Shown here: piece by piece, positions 40,458-50,286 of the stretch
Layout: every line of letters starts with the position of its first letter
Numbering within the stretch: the stretch's first letter is position 1
NCBI GenBank assembly: GCA_951800145.1
Contig: CATOJE010000005.1
Location: 24,406-88,405 of the forward strand
Source: an uncultured Lachnospiraceae bacterium
Lineage (GTDB): Bacteria; Bacillota; Clostridia; Lachnospirales; Lachnospiraceae
Reading direction: 5' to 3'
DNA: 64,000 bases
Made by a program: the position numbers and the translations under genes
Notes under the pieces: model-generated
What the model saw: the letters and a program-made list of their open reading frames with translations, nothing else
Database searches by the model: none
Told to the model about the DNA's origin: nothing

Positions 40458-40901
40458 CTGACAGGCTGTACAGATTATACGATAAGATATGATAAAGAGC
40501 ACATCAATGAAGCAGAGGAATGTTTGATTGATGTGCTTTCTTCTTGTTTCCATGTATTTTCCGCATTGTTTTATTATCTGGATATTGCAGATGGGCTCAG
40601 GGCTATCGATGAGGCAATCCGCTTTTTGGGAATGGGCTGCGGGCATCCTATTAAGACATTCTATAATCTGGGCCTTACCAAAAATGAACAGGAGCTGATG
40701 GAATGCCCTCAAATCAATGTGTCCATCAATACGGATGACAAAGGCGTGTTTGCTACAAAATTAGAAAATGAGTATGCATTATTGGCCTATGCTATGGAGC
40801 ATGAGGCCTTGTCCGATGGGAAAAAACGGTATAGAAAAGAATTCATTTATGAATGGCTGGACAATATTCGCGAGATGGGGATACGGCAGATATTTGGATG
40901 A
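40458..40901 (+). pseudogene. Remnant of an adenosine-deaminase-like amidohydrolase
   Basis: An open frame with no good start codon: AEECLIDVLSSCFHVFSALF, IADGLRAIDEAIRFLGMG, then HPIKTFYNLGLT, VSINTDDKGVFATKLENEY and IYEWLDNIREMGI. The S-I-N-T-D-D strand with its metal-binding Asp and the L-x-N-E-Y that follows are the end of the adenosine deaminase fold. The piece expected between GMG and HPIK (the metal-site H-R-x-G-H region and C-P-T-S-N) is missing, so the gene lost its 5' end and an internal segment. Related large deaminases occur in RADAR phage defence; membership here is uncertain. Confidence 0.6.
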
Positions 40902-41216
40902 GACATGGTTTGCAGCTGTTTGGGCGAATGGGCTTTGTAGATTCGTCTGAATGGCTGCTTCATATCTGTAGTGCTTTAAAAGCGGCAGGAGCCAGCCACG
41001 AAGGTTTTGGAGGTAATGGTTTGAAGGAAACCCTGCAAAAATTCTGCATTTTAGGACTGGTATTTCATTCACAGATATGCTATAGTATTAAATTGAAGTG
41101 TAGCGCCCTTAGGTCAGGCGGTTCACAGGAGGAGCGTTTTGGAAAAGACTGGGAAGCCAGGACCAGGCACAGGAGCTTCTGACGGCGCTCAGATAGATTA
41201 AGGAGGAACCCATAGA
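40902..41216 (+). other. Intergenic region upstream of tig
   Basis: No convincing gene. An open frame of ~100 codons lacks a ribosome binding site and family resemblance. TGCTATAGT at 41078-41086 is an extended -10-like element that could start tig transcription, but its -35 is poor. AAGGAGG lies just before the tig ATG. Confidence 0.45.
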
Positions 41217-42503
41217 ATGAGTTTACAGGTAGAAAAATTAGAAAAGAACATGGCGAAGCTGACCGTAGAGGTTCCGGCCGAGCAGTTTGAGGAGTGCATT
41301 AAGACCGCATACAAGAAGAATAAAAATCGTTTTGTTATTCCCGGCTTCCGCAAGGGCAAGGCTCCACAGCACATGATCGAGAAGCTGTACGGCGTCGGCG
41401 TATTTTATGAGGACGCGGCAGATGAGGCGATGAATGAGACTTATGCAGACGCCATGAAGGAGAGCCAGCTGGAGATCGTGTCCCGGCCGGAGGTTTCCAT
41501 AGAGCAGATCGAGAAGGGCAAGCCCTTTATCTATACTGCAACCGTGGCGGTGAAGCCGGAGGTTACTTTAGGCGAGTACAAGGGCATTGAGGTGGAGAGA
41601 GCCTCCGCGGAGGTGACGGATGAGGATGTTTCTGCTGAGCTGGTAAAGGTTCAGAACCAGAACTCCAGGCTGATTACTATCGAGGATCGGCCAGTGGAGG
41701 ACGGGGATCAGACGGTGATTGATTTCGACGGCTCCGTGGACGGCAAGGCTTTTGAGGGAGGAAAGGCGGAGGATTATCCTCTGACCATAGGCTCCCATTC
41801 CTTTATCGATACCTTTGAGGAGCAGCTTATCGGAAAGAGCATCGGAGAGAGCTGTGAGGTACATGTGACCTTCCCGGAGGAGTATCATGCCAAGGATCTG
41901 GCTGGCAAGCCGGCTGTATTTAAGGTGACGGTGAAGGAGATTAAGAAGAAGGAGCTTCCGGCCATCGATGATGAGTTTGCAAGCGAGGTTTCTGATTTTG
42001 ATACCTTAGAGGAGTATAAGGCAGACCTGCGGTCGAAGCTGGAGGAGAAGAAGCAGAAGGAAGCGGCCACTGAGAACGAGGACCGGGTTGTGGAGAAGGT
42101 TGTGGAGAATGCTTCCATGGACATCCCGGATCCCATGGTGGACAGCCAGGTGGAGAGCATGGTACAGGAGAATGCCCGCCGGATGCAGAGCCAGGGACTT
42201 TCCTTTGAACAGTACATGCAGTATACAGGCATGACCATGGATTCTCTGCGGGCTCAGATGCGTCCACAGGCCCTGCGCCGGATCCGTACCCGGCTGGTTT
42301 TGGAGGCTGTGGTGAAGGCAGAGGATATCCAGGTGAGTGATGAGCGTCTGGATGAAGAGATTCAGAAGATGGCAGAGTCCTATAAGATGGAAGCAGATAA
42401 GCTGAAGGAATATATGGGCGATTTTGAGAAGGAACAGATGAAGCAGGATCTTGCGGTTCAGGAGGCGGTTGACTTCCTGGTAGCAGAGGCGAAGCTGGTG
42501 TAA
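41217..42503 (+). CDS. tig: Trigger factor (ribosome-associated chaperone, peptidyl-prolyl isomerase)
   Basis: A 428-residue trigger factor: N-terminal ribosome-binding domain with the signature [12 protein letters not shown] (about residues 39-50), a central FKBP-type PPIase domain ([34 protein letters not shown]), and a C-terminal helical chaperone domain. It binds nascent chains at the tunnel exit by ribosomal protein L23. tig-clpP-clpX is a conserved order. AAGGAGGAA precedes the ATG. Length is typical. Confidence 0.97.
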   Translation: MSLQVEKLEKNMAKLTVEVPAEQFEECIKTAYKKNKNRFVIPGFRKGKAPQHMIEKLYGVGVFYEDAADEAMNETYADAMKESQLEIVSRPEVSIEQIEKGKPFIYTATVAVKPEVTLGEYKGIEVERASAEVTDEDVSAELVKVQNQNSRLITIEDRPVEDGDQTVIDFDGSVDGKAFEGGKAEDYPLTIGSHSFIDTFEEQLIGKSIGESCEVHVTFPEEYHAKDLAGKPAVFKVTVKEIKKKELPAIDDEFASEVSDFDTLEEYKADLRSKLEEKKQKEAATENEDRVVEKVVENASMDIPDPMVDSQVESMVQENARRMQSQGLSFEQYMQYTGMTMDSLRAQMRPQALRRIRTRLVLEAVVKAEDIQVSDERLDEEIQKMAESYKMEADKLKEYMGDFEKEQMKQDLAVQEAVDFLVAEAKLV

Positions 42504-42561
42504 TAGGCTGAGCACAGCATGGGGGAGCTGTACTGCGGAATCACAGCATAGATCATTGTGG

Positions 42562-42600
42562 GGTTGCAGCAGTTTTCATGGCTTGGGGACGGCTGCAACC
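42562..42600 (+). terminator. Stem-loop between tig and clpP
   Basis: GGTTGCAGC (42562-42570) pairs with GCTGCAACC (42592-42600). It is followed by TTCC, not a full U-tract, so it may attenuate rather than stop transcription into clpP. Confidence 0.5.
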
Positions 42601-42648
42601 TTCCTATGGTTGTCCAGCGTATTTTTTAAGAAGAAAGGGGAGTATTCC

Positions 42649-43230
42649 ATGAGTTTAATACCTTATGTAGTGGAGTCCACCAGCAGAGGGGAGCGTTCCT
42701 ATGATATTTATTCCAGGCTGCTGAAGGATCGGATTATTTTCCTCGGGGAAGAGGTGTCGGATGTGTCCGCCAGCCTGGTGGTGGCTCAGCTTCTGTTTTT
42801 GGAGTCTGAGGATCCGGGGAAGGAGATTTCCTTGTACATCAACAGCCCGGGCGGTTCTGTGTCTGCAGGGCTTGCGATTTATGATACCATGAATTATATT
42901 AAATGTGATGTTTCCACGATCTGCATCGGCATGGCGGCCAGCATGGGGGCATTCCTTCTGGCCGGGGGAACCAAGGGCAAGCGGATGGCTCTTCCCAATG
43001 CGGAGGTGATGATCCATCAGCCCTCTGGCGGCGCCAGAGGACAGGCGACGGAGATTCAGATTGTGGCAGAGAAGATTCTTCAGACCAAGAAAAAGCTAAA
43101 TGAGATTTTGTCGGCTAATACCGGCCAGCCCATCGAGGTGATCGAGAGGGATACGGAGCGGGATAATTATATGACCGCTGAGGAAGCCCTTGCCTATGGC
43201 CTGATTGACAAAGTAATCACCAGCCGTTAG
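42649..43230 (+). CDS. clpP: ATP-dependent Clp protease proteolytic subunit
   Basis: A 193-residue ClpP, canonical length. Catalytic Ser in [14 protein letters not shown] (about residue 98), His in [13 protein letters not shown] (about 123) and Asp in [10 protein letters not shown] (about 172). The N-terminal [24 protein letters not shown] gives the processing region and axial loop. It forms the tetradecameric chamber fed by ClpX and ClpC, both in this window. AAAGGGGAG precedes the chosen ATG; upstream in-frame codons form no part of the family. Confidence 0.98.
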   Translation: MSLIPYVVESTSRGERSYDIYSRLLKDRIIFLGEEVSDVSASLVVAQLLFLESEDPGKEISLYINSPGGSVSAGLAIYDTMNYIKCDVSTICIGMAASMGAFLLAGGTKGKRMALPNAEVMIHQPSGGARGQATEIQIVAEKILQTKKKLNEILSANTGQPIEVIERDTERDNYMTAEEALAYGLIDKVITSR

Positions 43231-43253
43231 TGTTGGAGAAATGAGGTGGATGT

Positions 43254-44558
43254 ATGGCTGTCAGAACAGAGGAGAAGGTCAGATGTTCCTTTTGCGGGAA
43301 GTCCCAGGATCAGGTCCGGAAGCTGATCGCCGGCTCGAATAATGTCTATATCTGTGATGAGTGCATCGAGCTGTGTTCAGAGATTCTGGAGGAAGAATTT
43401 GCGGATATGGAGGAAGAGGAGCTCTCGGCCTTCAGCGAGATTAATCTGATGAAGCCTAAGGAGATCAAGGCGTTCCTGGATGAATATGTGATCGGCCAGG
43501 ATGAGGCGAAGAAGGTGCTTTCCGTGGCGGTTTATAATCACTATAAGAGGGTTACCACGTCTAAGCACATAGATATGGATATCGCAAAGAGCAATATTTT
43601 AATGCTGGGGCCTACCGGCTCAGGCAAGACCTACCTGGCCCAGACGATGGCAAAGATTTTGAATGTTCCCTTTGCTATCGCCGACGCCACTGCTTTGACA
43701 GAGGCGGGCTATGTGGGCGAGGATGTGGAAAATATCCTGCTGAAGCTGATTCAGGCTGCGGATTATGATATCAGTAAGGCAGAGTATGGCATTATCTATA
43801 TCGATGAGATTGACAAGATCACCAAGAAGTCGGAGAATGTGTCCATTACCCGGGATGTATCCGGAGAGGGAGTACAGCAGGCTCTGTTAAAGATCCTGGA
43901 GGGTACCGTAGCCAGCGTGCCCCCTCAGGGAGGAAGGAAGCATCCCCATCAGGAGCTTCTCCAGATCGATACCACGAATATCTTATTTATCTGCGGCGGG
44001 GCCTTTGACGGCCTGGAGCGGATCGTGGAGCAGCGGTTAAATGCCGGTTCCATCGGGTTTAATGCTACCATTGTAGATAAGAATAAGACGGACATCGATG
44101 AGCTGCTTCATCAGGTGCTGCCTCAGGATCTCAGCAAGTTTGGTCTGATTCCGGAGTTCATCGGCCGCGTTCCTATTACGGTGTCATTAAATATGCTGGA
44201 TAAGAATACCCTGGTACAGATCCTGTCCCAGCCTAAGAACGCCCTTACCAAGCAGTTCCAGAAGCTGTTTGAGCTGGACGATGTGAAGCTGGAATTTACC
44301 CAGGATGCGCTGATGGCGGTTGCTGAGCTGGCAGCGGAGCGGAAGACCGGAGCCAGAGGCCTGCGCTCGATCCTGGAGAGTGTGATGACGGATTTGATGT
44401 ATGAGATCCCGTCCGATGACACCATCGGCATTGTGACCATTACCAGAGAGGTGATACTTGGGGAGGGGACTCCGGACATCGTTTACCGGGATACGGCAGT
44501 TCCCAGGGCTACATCGAACCGGAGAACCCGGAAGAAGCAGTCCGGGGAGATAGCATAA
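43254..44558 (+). CDS. clpX: ATP-dependent Clp protease ATP-binding subunit ClpX
   Basis: A 434-residue ClpX. The N-terminal zinc domain has Cys11, Cys14, Cys34 and Cys37 (CSFCGKS ... CDECIELC). The AAA+ core has Walker [22 protein letters not shown], the pore loop GYVGED, the IGF-type ClpP-docking loop ([10 protein letters not shown]), arginine finger and the [10 protein letters not shown] sensor region. It unfolds tagged substrates for ClpP, 23 bases upstream in the same operon. GAGGTGG precedes the ATG. Confidence 0.98.
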   Translation: MAVRTEEKVRCSFCGKSQDQVRKLIAGSNNVYICDECIELCSEILEEEFADMEEEELSAFSEINLMKPKEIKAFLDEYVIGQDEAKKVLSVAVYNHYKRVTTSKHIDMDIAKSNILMLGPTGSGKTYLAQTMAKILNVPFAIADATALTEAGYVGEDVENILLKLIQAADYDISKAEYGIIYIDEIDKITKKSENVSITRDVSGEGVQQALLKILEGTVASVPPQGGRKHPHQELLQIDTTNILFICGGAFDGLERIVEQRLNAGSIGFNATIVDKNKTDIDELLHQVLPQDLSKFGLIPEFIGRVPITVSLNMLDKNTLVQILSQPKNALTKQFQKLFELDDVKLEFTQDALMAVAELAAERKTGARGLRSILESVMTDLMYEIPSDDTIGIVTITREVILGEGTPDIVYRDTAVPRATSNRRTRKKQSGEIA

Positions 44559-44565
44559 TAGATAG

Positions 44566-44605
44566 AAAGGCGCTGTGTAAGGAGATGCTGCAGCGCTTTT
44601 CTTGT
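44566..44605 (+). terminator. Terminator after clpX
   Basis: AAAGGCGCTG (44566-44575) pairs with CAGCGCTTTT (44591-44600), followed by CTTGTT. lon, starting about 130 bases later, thus probably has its own promoter, which I could not place. Confidence 0.7.
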
Positions 44606-44736
44606 TCTATCGGATAGCGCGTCCGATGGGACAAAAGCTCTCCGGAGGATGCGCGCACTTTTTATAGCATAAGAAACTGACAGCCGCGCCTTATCCCCCG
44701 TAAGGGCGGATATCTGCGGATTCAGAAAGGATGACA

Positions 44737-47091
44737 ATGGAACAAAAAGTATACACACTACCGGCAATCGCCCTTCGGGGCCTGACTGTGCTGCCGGGGA
44801 TGATGATTCATTTTGACATCAGCCGGGATAAGTCTGTGGCAGCGGTGGAAAAGGCCATGATGGAGGATCAGCAGGTATTTTTAATCACCCAGCGGCAGGC
44901 AGAGGTGTCAGAGCCGGAGCAGAAGGATTTATATCAGGTGGGCTGCATCGCCCAGGTGAAGCAGCTGGTTAAAATGCCTGGAGGAATTATCCGGGTGATG
45001 GTGGAGGGATGCGGACGGGGAGAGCTGATCCATCTGGATATGGATGGGGCCTACTTCCTGGCAGAGGTGGAGGAAGCGCTGCCGGCCCTTTTGCTGGAGC
45101 CCTTGGAATACGTGGCCATGGAGGCCATGCTGCGGATGGTGAAGGAGAAGCTGGAGGAATACGGCCAGATTAACCTGCGCATGATGAAGGAGGTTATTTC
45201 TAATCTGTTGTTGATTGAAAATCTGGAGGAGCTGCTGGATCAGACGGCCATCCAGATTCCCTGGAATTATGAGTTCCGCCAGCATGTGCTGGAAAGCCTG
45301 TACCTGTCCGCCCGCTATGAATATGTGATTCAAAAGCTGGTTATGGAGATTCAGGTGGCAAGGGTGAAGCGGGATTTTCAGATGAAGGTGAAGGCTGCGG
45401 TGGAGAAGAACCAGAAGGAGTATATTCTCCGTGAGCAGATGCGTGTGATTCGCCAGGAGCTGGGTGAGGAGAACACCTTGTCTGACGCAGATGACTATGA
45501 GAAGCAGGTGAAGGGCTTAAAGGCGGATAAAGAGGTGAAGGAGAAGCTTAAAAAGGAGATCGATCGGCTGAGAGCGACTCCTGGAGGAAGCCAGGAGGGT
45601 AATGTGATCCGCACCTATATCGAGACATTGCTGGAGCTTCCCTGGAAAAAGACGTCAAAGGATAATAATGATATTCACCATGCAGAGGATATTTTAAATG
45701 AGGATCACTACGGCCTGGATAAGGTGAAGGAGCGGATCCTGGAGTATCTGGCTGTGCGGATTCTCACCGGTGAGGGGAGCGGCTCGATTCTCTGTCTGGT
45801 GGGCCCTCCGGGAACCGGGAAAACCTCGGTGGCACGCTCGGTGGCCAGGGCATTGAATAAAAGGTATGTGCGCATCAGCCTGGGGGGCGTCCGGGATGAG
45901 GCAGAGATTCGGGGGCACCGGAAGACCTATGTGGGCGCCATGCCGGGACGGCTGGTGGAGGGATTAAGACAGGCGGGGGTATCCAATCCTCTGATGCTTC
46001 TGGATGAGATCGACAAGGTGAGCAGTGATTATAAGGGAGACACCTCCTCGGCTCTCCTGGAGGTGCTGGATGGCGAGCAGAATGTCCGCTTTCGGGATCA
46101 TTATGTGGAGGTACCCATTGATCTGTCCCAGGTGCTGTTTATCGCCACAGCCAACACCACCCAGACCATCCCCAAGCCGCTTTTGGACCGGATGGAGATC
46201 ATCGAGGTGAACAGCTACACAGAGAATGAGAAATTCCATATCGCAAAGGAATATCTGGTGGAAAAGCAGCTGAAGAAAAATGGCCTGACCTCAGGCCAGG
46301 TGACGATCTCAGATCATGCGCTGGAGAAGATGATTCACAATTACACCAGAGAGGCCGGTGTCCGGAATCTGGAGCGCCGGATCGGGGACATCTGCCGGAA
46401 GGCGGCAAGGGAATTTTTAGATGACCGGAAGCGGACCATCCGGGTGACGGAGAGCACGCTGGAAAAGTATCTTGGAAAGGAAAAGATCACCTTTGAGGAC
46501 GCGGGTGAGGAGAACCAGGTTGGAATCGCCAGAGGCTTAGCCTGGACCAGTGTGGGAGGAGATACCCTTCAGATCGAGGTGAATGTGATGCCTGGAAAGG
46601 GCGAGCTTTTAATGACCGGCCAGATGGGGGATGTGATGAAGGAGTCTGCCAGGACCGCCCTTACCTATGTCCGCAGCATTTGCCCGGATTATCAGGTGAA
46701 GCATGACTACTTTGAAAAGCATGATATTCACATCCACATCCCTGAGGGCGCAGTGCCCAAGGATGGCCCTTCCGCGGGAATTACCATGGCTACAGCCATG
46801 TTTTCCGCAGTGACGGGAAAGCCCATCCAGGCGAAGGTGGCGATGACCGGGGAGGTCACGCTCCGGGGGAGGGTGCTTCCCATCGGCGGTTTGAAGGAGA
46901 AGCTTCTGGCGGCGAAGATGGCCCATGTGAAAAAGGTCCTGGTTCCGGTGAAAAACCGGCCGGATATCCATGAGCTGTCGAAGGAGATTACAAAGGGGCT
47001 GGAGATCGTCTTTGTCAGCCGGATGGAAGAGGTGCTTGAGGAAGCGCTGGAATTTGCCGGTTCCGGGGCCAATGCCTGTGAACCGCAATAG
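44737..47091 (+). CDS. lon: ATP-dependent protease Lon (LonA)
   Basis: A 784-residue LonA: N-terminal substrate domain beginning [17 protein letters not shown], coiled coil, AAA+ module with Walker [12 protein letters not shown] (about residue 355) and [11 protein letters not shown], and the protease domain with catalytic Ser in [11 protein letters not shown] (about 679) and Lys in [13 protein letters not shown] (about 721). It degrades misfolded and regulatory proteins. The ATG at 44737 has AGAAAGG six bases upstream; an ATG two codons earlier directly abuts that site. engB follows 10 bases later, as in many Firmicutes. Confidence 0.97.
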   Translation: MEQKVYTLPAIALRGLTVLPGMMIHFDISRDKSVAAVEKAMMEDQQVFLITQRQAEVSEPEQKDLYQVGCIAQVKQLVKMPGGIIRVMVEGCGRGELIHLDMDGAYFLAEVEEALPALLLEPLEYVAMEAMLRMVKEKLEEYGQINLRMMKEVISNLLLIENLEELLDQTAIQIPWNYEFRQHVLESLYLSARYEYVIQKLVMEIQVARVKRDFQMKVKAAVEKNQKEYILREQMRVIRQELGEENTLSDADDYEKQVKGLKADKEVKEKLKKEIDRLRATPGGSQEGNVIRTYIETLLELPWKKTSKDNNDIHHAEDILNEDHYGLDKVKERILEYLAVRILTGEGSGSILCLVGPPGTGKTSVARSVARALNKRYVRISLGGVRDEAEIRGHRKTYVGAMPGRLVEGLRQAGVSNPLMLLDEIDKVSSDYKGDTSSALLEVLDGEQNVRFRDHYVEVPIDLSQVLFIATANTTQTIPKPLLDRMEIIEVNSYTENEKFHIAKEYLVEKQLKKNGLTSGQVTISDHALEKMIHNYTREAGVRNLERRIGDICRKAAREFLDDRKRTIRVTESTLEKYLGKEKITFEDAGEENQVGIARGLAWTSVGGDTLQIEVNVMPGKGELLMTGQMGDVMKESARTALTYVRSICPDYQVKHDYFEKHDIHIHIPEGAVPKDGPSAGITMATAMFSAVTGKPIQAKVAMTGEVTLRGRVLPIGGLKEKLLAAKMAHVKKVLVPVKNRPDIHELSKEITKGLEIVFVSRMEEVLEEALEFAGSGANACEPQ

Positions 47092-47101
47092 GAGATAGAA
47101 T

Positions 47102-47728
47102 ATGAGCAATGTGATCATTAAAAAAGCGGAGCTGGAAACGGTGTGCGGCATAACCAGCAGGATCCCGGACCATGCTCTTCCGGAAATTGCCTTTGCGGGC
47201 AAGTCCAATGTAGGGAAATCGTCTCTGATTAATGCCCTGATGAACCGGAAATCCCTGGCCAGGACCTCCTCCCAGCCGGGGAAAACCCAGACCATAAATT
47301 TTTATAATATAAATGACATCCTTTACTTCGTCGATCTGCCTGGCTATGGCTATGCCAAGGTTTCTCTGGAGGCTAAGGCCAAGTGGGGGAAAATGGTGGA
47401 GAATTATCTAAAGCGGACCAGGGTGCTTAGAACCTTGTTTCTTTTAATTGATATCCGCCATGAGCCGTCGGAGAATGACCGCTCCATGTATGAGTGGATT
47501 GAGTATCACGGCTACCGCCCGGTGATTATCGCCACAAAGCTGGACAAATTAAAGCGGAGCCAGGTGGCAAGGCAGGTGAAGCTTTTGCGGGATGGATTAG
47601 GGATGAAGAAGGAGGATATCCTGATTCCTTTTTCGGCGGAGACGAAGCAGGGGCGGGAGGAGATCTGGGATGTGATTCTGGGCAACGGTTCAGATGGGCA
47701 AGAAGATGCCCCGCCGGAACGGCTGTGA
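47102..47728 (+). CDS. engB: Ribosome biogenesis GTPase EngB (YsxC/YihA)
   Basis: A 208-residue GTPase: G1 [16 protein letters not shown]2 [13 protein letters not shown]3 [13 protein letters not shown]4 ATKLDKL and a G5-like PFSAETKQG. EngB acts in late 50S subunit assembly. AGGAGA precedes the ATG. Adjacent to lon on the same transcript, the usual Bacillus arrangement (lonA-ysxC). The C-terminal ~12 residues are a short acidic tail. Confidence 0.97.
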   Translation: MSNVIIKKAELETVCGITSRIPDHALPEIAFAGKSNVGKSSLINALMNRKSLARTSSQPGKTQTINFYNINDILYFVDLPGYGYAKVSLEAKAKWGKMVENYLKRTRVLRTLFLLIDIRHEPSENDRSMYEWIEYHGYRPVIIATKLDKLKRSQVARQVKLLRDGLGMKKEDILIPFSAETKQGREEIWDVILGNGSDGQEDAPPERL

Positions 47729-47818
47729 GAGCAGGGCGGTGAGCCGGCTGCTTTGGAAACACAGCAGAGAACTGCAAAACTGAACTAATGTTATGAGAGG
47801 AAATGCCTTAAGAGATGA

Positions 47819-47866
47819 CAAAGCCCATGCCGACGGCAGTGAAGACTGCACGGCATGGGCTTTGCT
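47819..47866. terminator. Bidirectional terminator between engB and mscL
   Basis: CAAAGCCCATGCCG (47819-47832) pairs perfectly with CGGCATGGGCTTTG (47851-47864). A- and T-rich ends make it usable by both convergent genes. Confidence 0.8.
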
Positions 47867-47920
47867 GTCTGCTCCTCCGGGCCCATACAGGTTTTCAGTA
47901 CAGAGTACTGGTATTTAGCC

Positions 47921-48352
47921 CTACGCCTCCTGCGTGTGGGCTTGATCAGCAGGGGCAAGCTGGGAGGTACAGTGTGCGCAGCGCGTCGCCTCGATAGGGA
48001 TTTCACTTTTACAGAAGGGACAGAGCTTTGTGGTGGGGGCTTTGGGGGCTTCCTCCTCCTTCTTTTTCCCAAGGTTCGCCGCTTTATTAATTACTTTGAT
48101 CAGGCAGAACAGGATAAAAGCCATAATCAGGAAGTTTACCACGGAAGAGAGAAAGGCTGAGGCAAAGCCTGCTACATCCTGTAGGGAGTACCGTGCGTGT
48201 CCGGTACATACATTTAAGATGGGATTGATAAAATTGTCTGTGAGCGAGGTGACGATTCCGGAAAATGCGCCGCCGATGATCACGCCGACAGCCATATCCA
48301 TCACATTCCCCCGCAGGGCAAATGCTTTAAATTCTTCGATGAATTTTCTCAT
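47921..48352 (-). CDS. mscL: Large-conductance mechanosensitive channel MscL with zinc-ribbon tail
   Basis: A 143-residue MscL: MRKFIEEFKAFALRGNVMDMAVGVIIGGAF (N-terminal helix and TM1), an extracellular loop, and TM2 (VNFLIMAFILFCLIKVINK). The C-terminus carries C-P-F-C and C-A-H-C pairs 14 residues apart, a zinc-ribbon extension seen in several Clostridial MscL proteins (from memory). It opens under membrane tension to release solutes on osmotic downshock. The start lies after AAAGGAGG. Its promoter is a TTGCAA element upstream. Confidence 0.95.
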   Translation of the reverse strand: MRKFIEEFKAFALRGNVMDMAVGVIIGGAFSGIVTSLTDNFINPILNVCTGHARYSLQDVAGFASAFLSSVVNFLIMAFILFCLIKVINKAANLGKKKEEEAPKAPTTKLCPFCKSEIPIEATRCAHCTSQLAPADQAHTQEA

Positions 48353-48404
48353 AGAGTCCTCCTTTGTTTCATGCCTGGTAAAATACAAGGCGATTATAGT
48401 CCTG

Positions 48405-48433
48405 AGTGTATCATAGGTAAGAAAAAATTGCAA
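48405..48433 (-). promoter_or_regulatory. Candidate promoter of mscL
   Basis: Minus strand TTGCAA, 17-base spacer, TACACT preceded by TGA. An alternative -10, TATAAT, lies about 15 bases further downstream with a weaker -35. Confidence 0.5.
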
Positions 48434-48463
48434 ATTTTGATTACAAATTTTTTAAGAAAGTAA

Positions 48464-48492
48464 TTGTAATTATTTTCCAATCATGATATACT
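48464..48492 (+). promoter_or_regulatory. Extended -10 promoter of a candidate structured RNA
   Basis: TTGTAA, 17-base spacer, TATACT preceded by TGA. Transcription would start near 48499, about 250 bases before the next start codon. Confidence 0.7.
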
Positions 48493-48498
48493 ATCAAT

Positions 48499-48652
48499 AA
48501 CCCAAAGCTTTCGCGACAGGGCGCAGTAAGCGGAGGCAGTCATATTTGCGGCATTCTGCCGCAGGGATAGAGTATTCCCTGATAATATGTCCTATCCAAA
48601 AGGCATCTTGGCCTTAGCATCCACAGTATTTGCGGAGCGCTTATTTTGTGAT
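48499..48652 (+). ncRNA. Candidate structured non-coding RNA or long leader
   Basis: The sequence after the promoter has no open frame and folds by eye into an outer helix TAAGCG/CGCTTA (48527-48532 with 48638-48643). Inside are three hairpins: TGCGGCA/TGCCGCA (48547-48563), GGATAG/CTATCC (48565-48597) and AAGGC/GCCTT (48600-48615). TTATTTTG follows the outer helix and could serve as the 3' end. I do not recognise 6S, SRP, tmRNA, RNase P or a known riboswitch. It may instead be the 5' leader of the next gene. Confidence 0.45.
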
Positions 48653-48752
48653 TCATTTGTATCTTTTTAATCCCATTGTTTTTGCTGCTTATATGCTTTT
48701 GGAAGGACGTTGACTTGTTCTGCCAAAGAAACTGTTTAAGGAGGTTTGCTTT

Positions 48753-49361
48753 ATGATGAAATTAAAGGAATTATCTGCAGCCGATCCGTCGAAGTCTGCG
48801 GAAGCTACACTGCAGTGTACGAATTTATCTGTGTATTTTCCTTCTCTGGCTATGGAGCTGCTCCAGGAATATTTTTTTATCCCGCTTGACATTTTCCGAA
48901 AAAGCATGGAAAATAAGACTATCGATACAGAACTTGAAGCATGGCTGGCATTTTTAAGCTTTACAGATCCAAATCGGATCGAGGAGCTGATTACCAGATT
49001 CCCGCGGTTTCAGGCTATGTATCAGGATATCTATGATCTATGTCTTAATACAGAAAAGGTGATGGGGATGTATTCAAAGGAACTTCAGATGATGGACCGG
49101 AACACGGTACTGTACATGATTGACGAGCTGCAGGGGCAGGTAAATGAAGCGAAACAGGAATTAGATCAGATCAGCCAGGAACTGGTGGAAAAAAGAGAAG
49201 AGCTGGCGCAAAAAAGAGAGGAATTGGAGAAACAGGATCAGGAGCTGGAACAGAAGGATCAAAAGCTGGCCCAAAAGGAAGAAGAGCTGACGAGTAAAGA
49301 TCAGCAGATCGCTGCCCTAAAGGCACAGCTGGCCGCGCTTTTGAAGCAGGAAGCAACATAA
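48753..49361 (+). CDS. Truncated Rpn-family protein (C-terminal half) with coiled coil
   Basis: A 202-residue protein. Residues ~58-120 (TELEAWLAFLSFTDPNRIEE, FQAMYQDIYDLCLNTEKVMGMYSKEL, DRNTVLYMIDELQ) match the segment that follows the nuclease domain in Lachnospiraceae Rpn-type transposase-like proteins. The PD-(D/E)XK core itself is absent. The last ~80 residues form a heptad coiled coil built of Q-K-[RD]-[EQ]-[EK]-L-type repeats. AAGGAGG gives a good start at ATG-ATG, so the fragment is probably still translated. It may share a transcript with the candidate RNA upstream. Confidence 0.75.
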   Translation: MMKLKELSAADPSKSAEATLQCTNLSVYFPSLAMELLQEYFFIPLDIFRKSMENKTIDTELEAWLAFLSFTDPNRIEELITRFPRFQAMYQDIYDLCLNTEKVMGMYSKELQMMDRNTVLYMIDELQGQVNEAKQELDQISQELVEKREELAQKREELEKQDQELEQKDQKLAQKEEELTSKDQQIAALKAQLAALLKQEAT

Positions 49362-49378
49362 GGAATTTTGGAGAGGTT

Positions 49379-50116
49379 ATGAGATATTCGATTGAGATTA
49401 ATGGGCTGATGGTGGATGCGGTTTATCGGGAGAAGGATATCCAGGAGATTTTCCTGCCGCTTCTTAACCGGCTCACCCGTCTGCAGCAGGAGAAGGGAAG
49501 AAGGATTCTGGCTATGCTGGCAGCGCCTCCCGGGGCAGGTAAAAGCACACTGGCCAGCTTTCTTAAAAAGCTTTCTATAACGACCCCTGGCCTGACGCCT
49601 GTGACGGTGATCGGCATGGACGGATTCCACCGGCGTCAGGAATACCTGCTCAGCCACACCACCATCCGGGACGGGAAGAAAATCCCTATGGTAGCCATTA
49701 AAGGGGCGCCGGTAACCTTTGATCTGGAACTGCTTCAGGAGAGGCTGGCCCGGGTAGCTGCGGGGGAGGACTGCGGCTGGCCGGAATATAACCGGCTCCT
49801 CCATAATCCGGTGGAGGACAGCCTCCAGGTAACAGGGAACATTATCCTGCTGGAAGGGAATTACCTTCTGCTGGATGAGGACGGCTGGCGGGAGCTGAAG
49901 GCATATGCGGATTACACCATTAAAATCACTGCGGATGCAGAGATGCTGCGGGAGCGTCTCATCGCCCGCAAGGCGGCCAGCGGGACTGCCTATGACCAGG
50001 CTGTAAGGTTTGTGGAGAGCAGTGACCTTTATAATGCCAGGCTTTGTCTCAGCCGCTCCATGGATGGGGATATGACGCTTCGGGCGTTGGCGGATGGGAG
50101 CTATGAGATGGTATAG
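49379..50116 (+). CDS. Nucleoside/nucleotide kinase family protein (P-loop, PRK/Udk-like)
   Basis: A 245-residue P-loop kinase: Walker A LAAPPGAGKSTLASFL (about residues 47-62), VTVIGMDGFHRRQEYL (substrate Asp-Gly-Phe-His), KGAPVTFDLELLQERL, PEYNRLLHNPVEDS and ILLEGNYLLLDEDGW, all typical of the YggC/phosphoribulokinase-uridine kinase group. The substrate is probably a sugar, nucleoside or pantothenate-like molecule; sequence does not decide. The gene begins 17 bases after the Rpn fragment. Confidence 0.88.
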   Translation: MRYSIEINGLMVDAVYREKDIQEIFLPLLNRLTRLQQEKGRRILAMLAAPPGAGKSTLASFLKKLSITTPGLTPVTVIGMDGFHRRQEYLLSHTTIRDGKKIPMVAIKGAPVTFDLELLQERLARVAAGEDCGWPEYNRLLHNPVEDSLQVTGNIILLEGNYLLLDEDGWRELKAYADYTIKITADAEMLRERLIARKAASGTAYDQAVRFVESSDLYNARLCLSRSMDGDMTLRALADGSYEMV

Positions 50117-50138
50117 ATGGAATATTCTGGCGGAGAAT

Positions 50139-50180
50139 AGCCGTGAAGCACAACAGGAAAATGTTATGCTTCACGGCTGT
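50139..50180 (+). terminator. Stem-loop after the P-loop kinase gene
   Basis: AGCCGTGAAGCA (50139-50150) pairs with TGCTTCACGGCT (50167-50178). The U-tract is weak (GTTCCGATTT). Confidence 0.6.
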
Positions 50181-50216
50181 TCCGATTTATGAATTTTTTC
50201 TAACAGTTTCATCCAC

Positions 50217-50246
50217 TTGACATTTTACTACCTGTTGTTATATAAT
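50217..50246 (+). promoter_or_regulatory. Consensus sigma-A promoter of the GntR-mcsAB-clpC operon
   Basis: Perfect TTGACA and TATAAT with an 18-base spacer, about 40 bases before the GntR start. Confidence 0.9.
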
Positions 50247-50259
50247 TCGTATAACAGGT
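50230..50259 (+). promoter_or_regulatory. Inverted-repeat operator flanking the -10 element
   Basis: ACCTGTT (50230-50236) and AACAGGT (50253-50259) form an inverted repeat with the -10 in its centre; inner TTATA/TATAA extends it. It is a probable binding site of the GntR protein encoded next. No CtsR box (direct AGTCAAA-type heptads) is seen. Confidence 0.7.
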
Positions 50260-50286
50260 GCATGAAAAACGAAAGATGGTGAGCCT

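Noticed and set aside
40902..41182. Possible gene of ~100 codons upstream of tig
   Set aside because: No ribosome binding site, no family resemblance, odd composition; left as intergenic.
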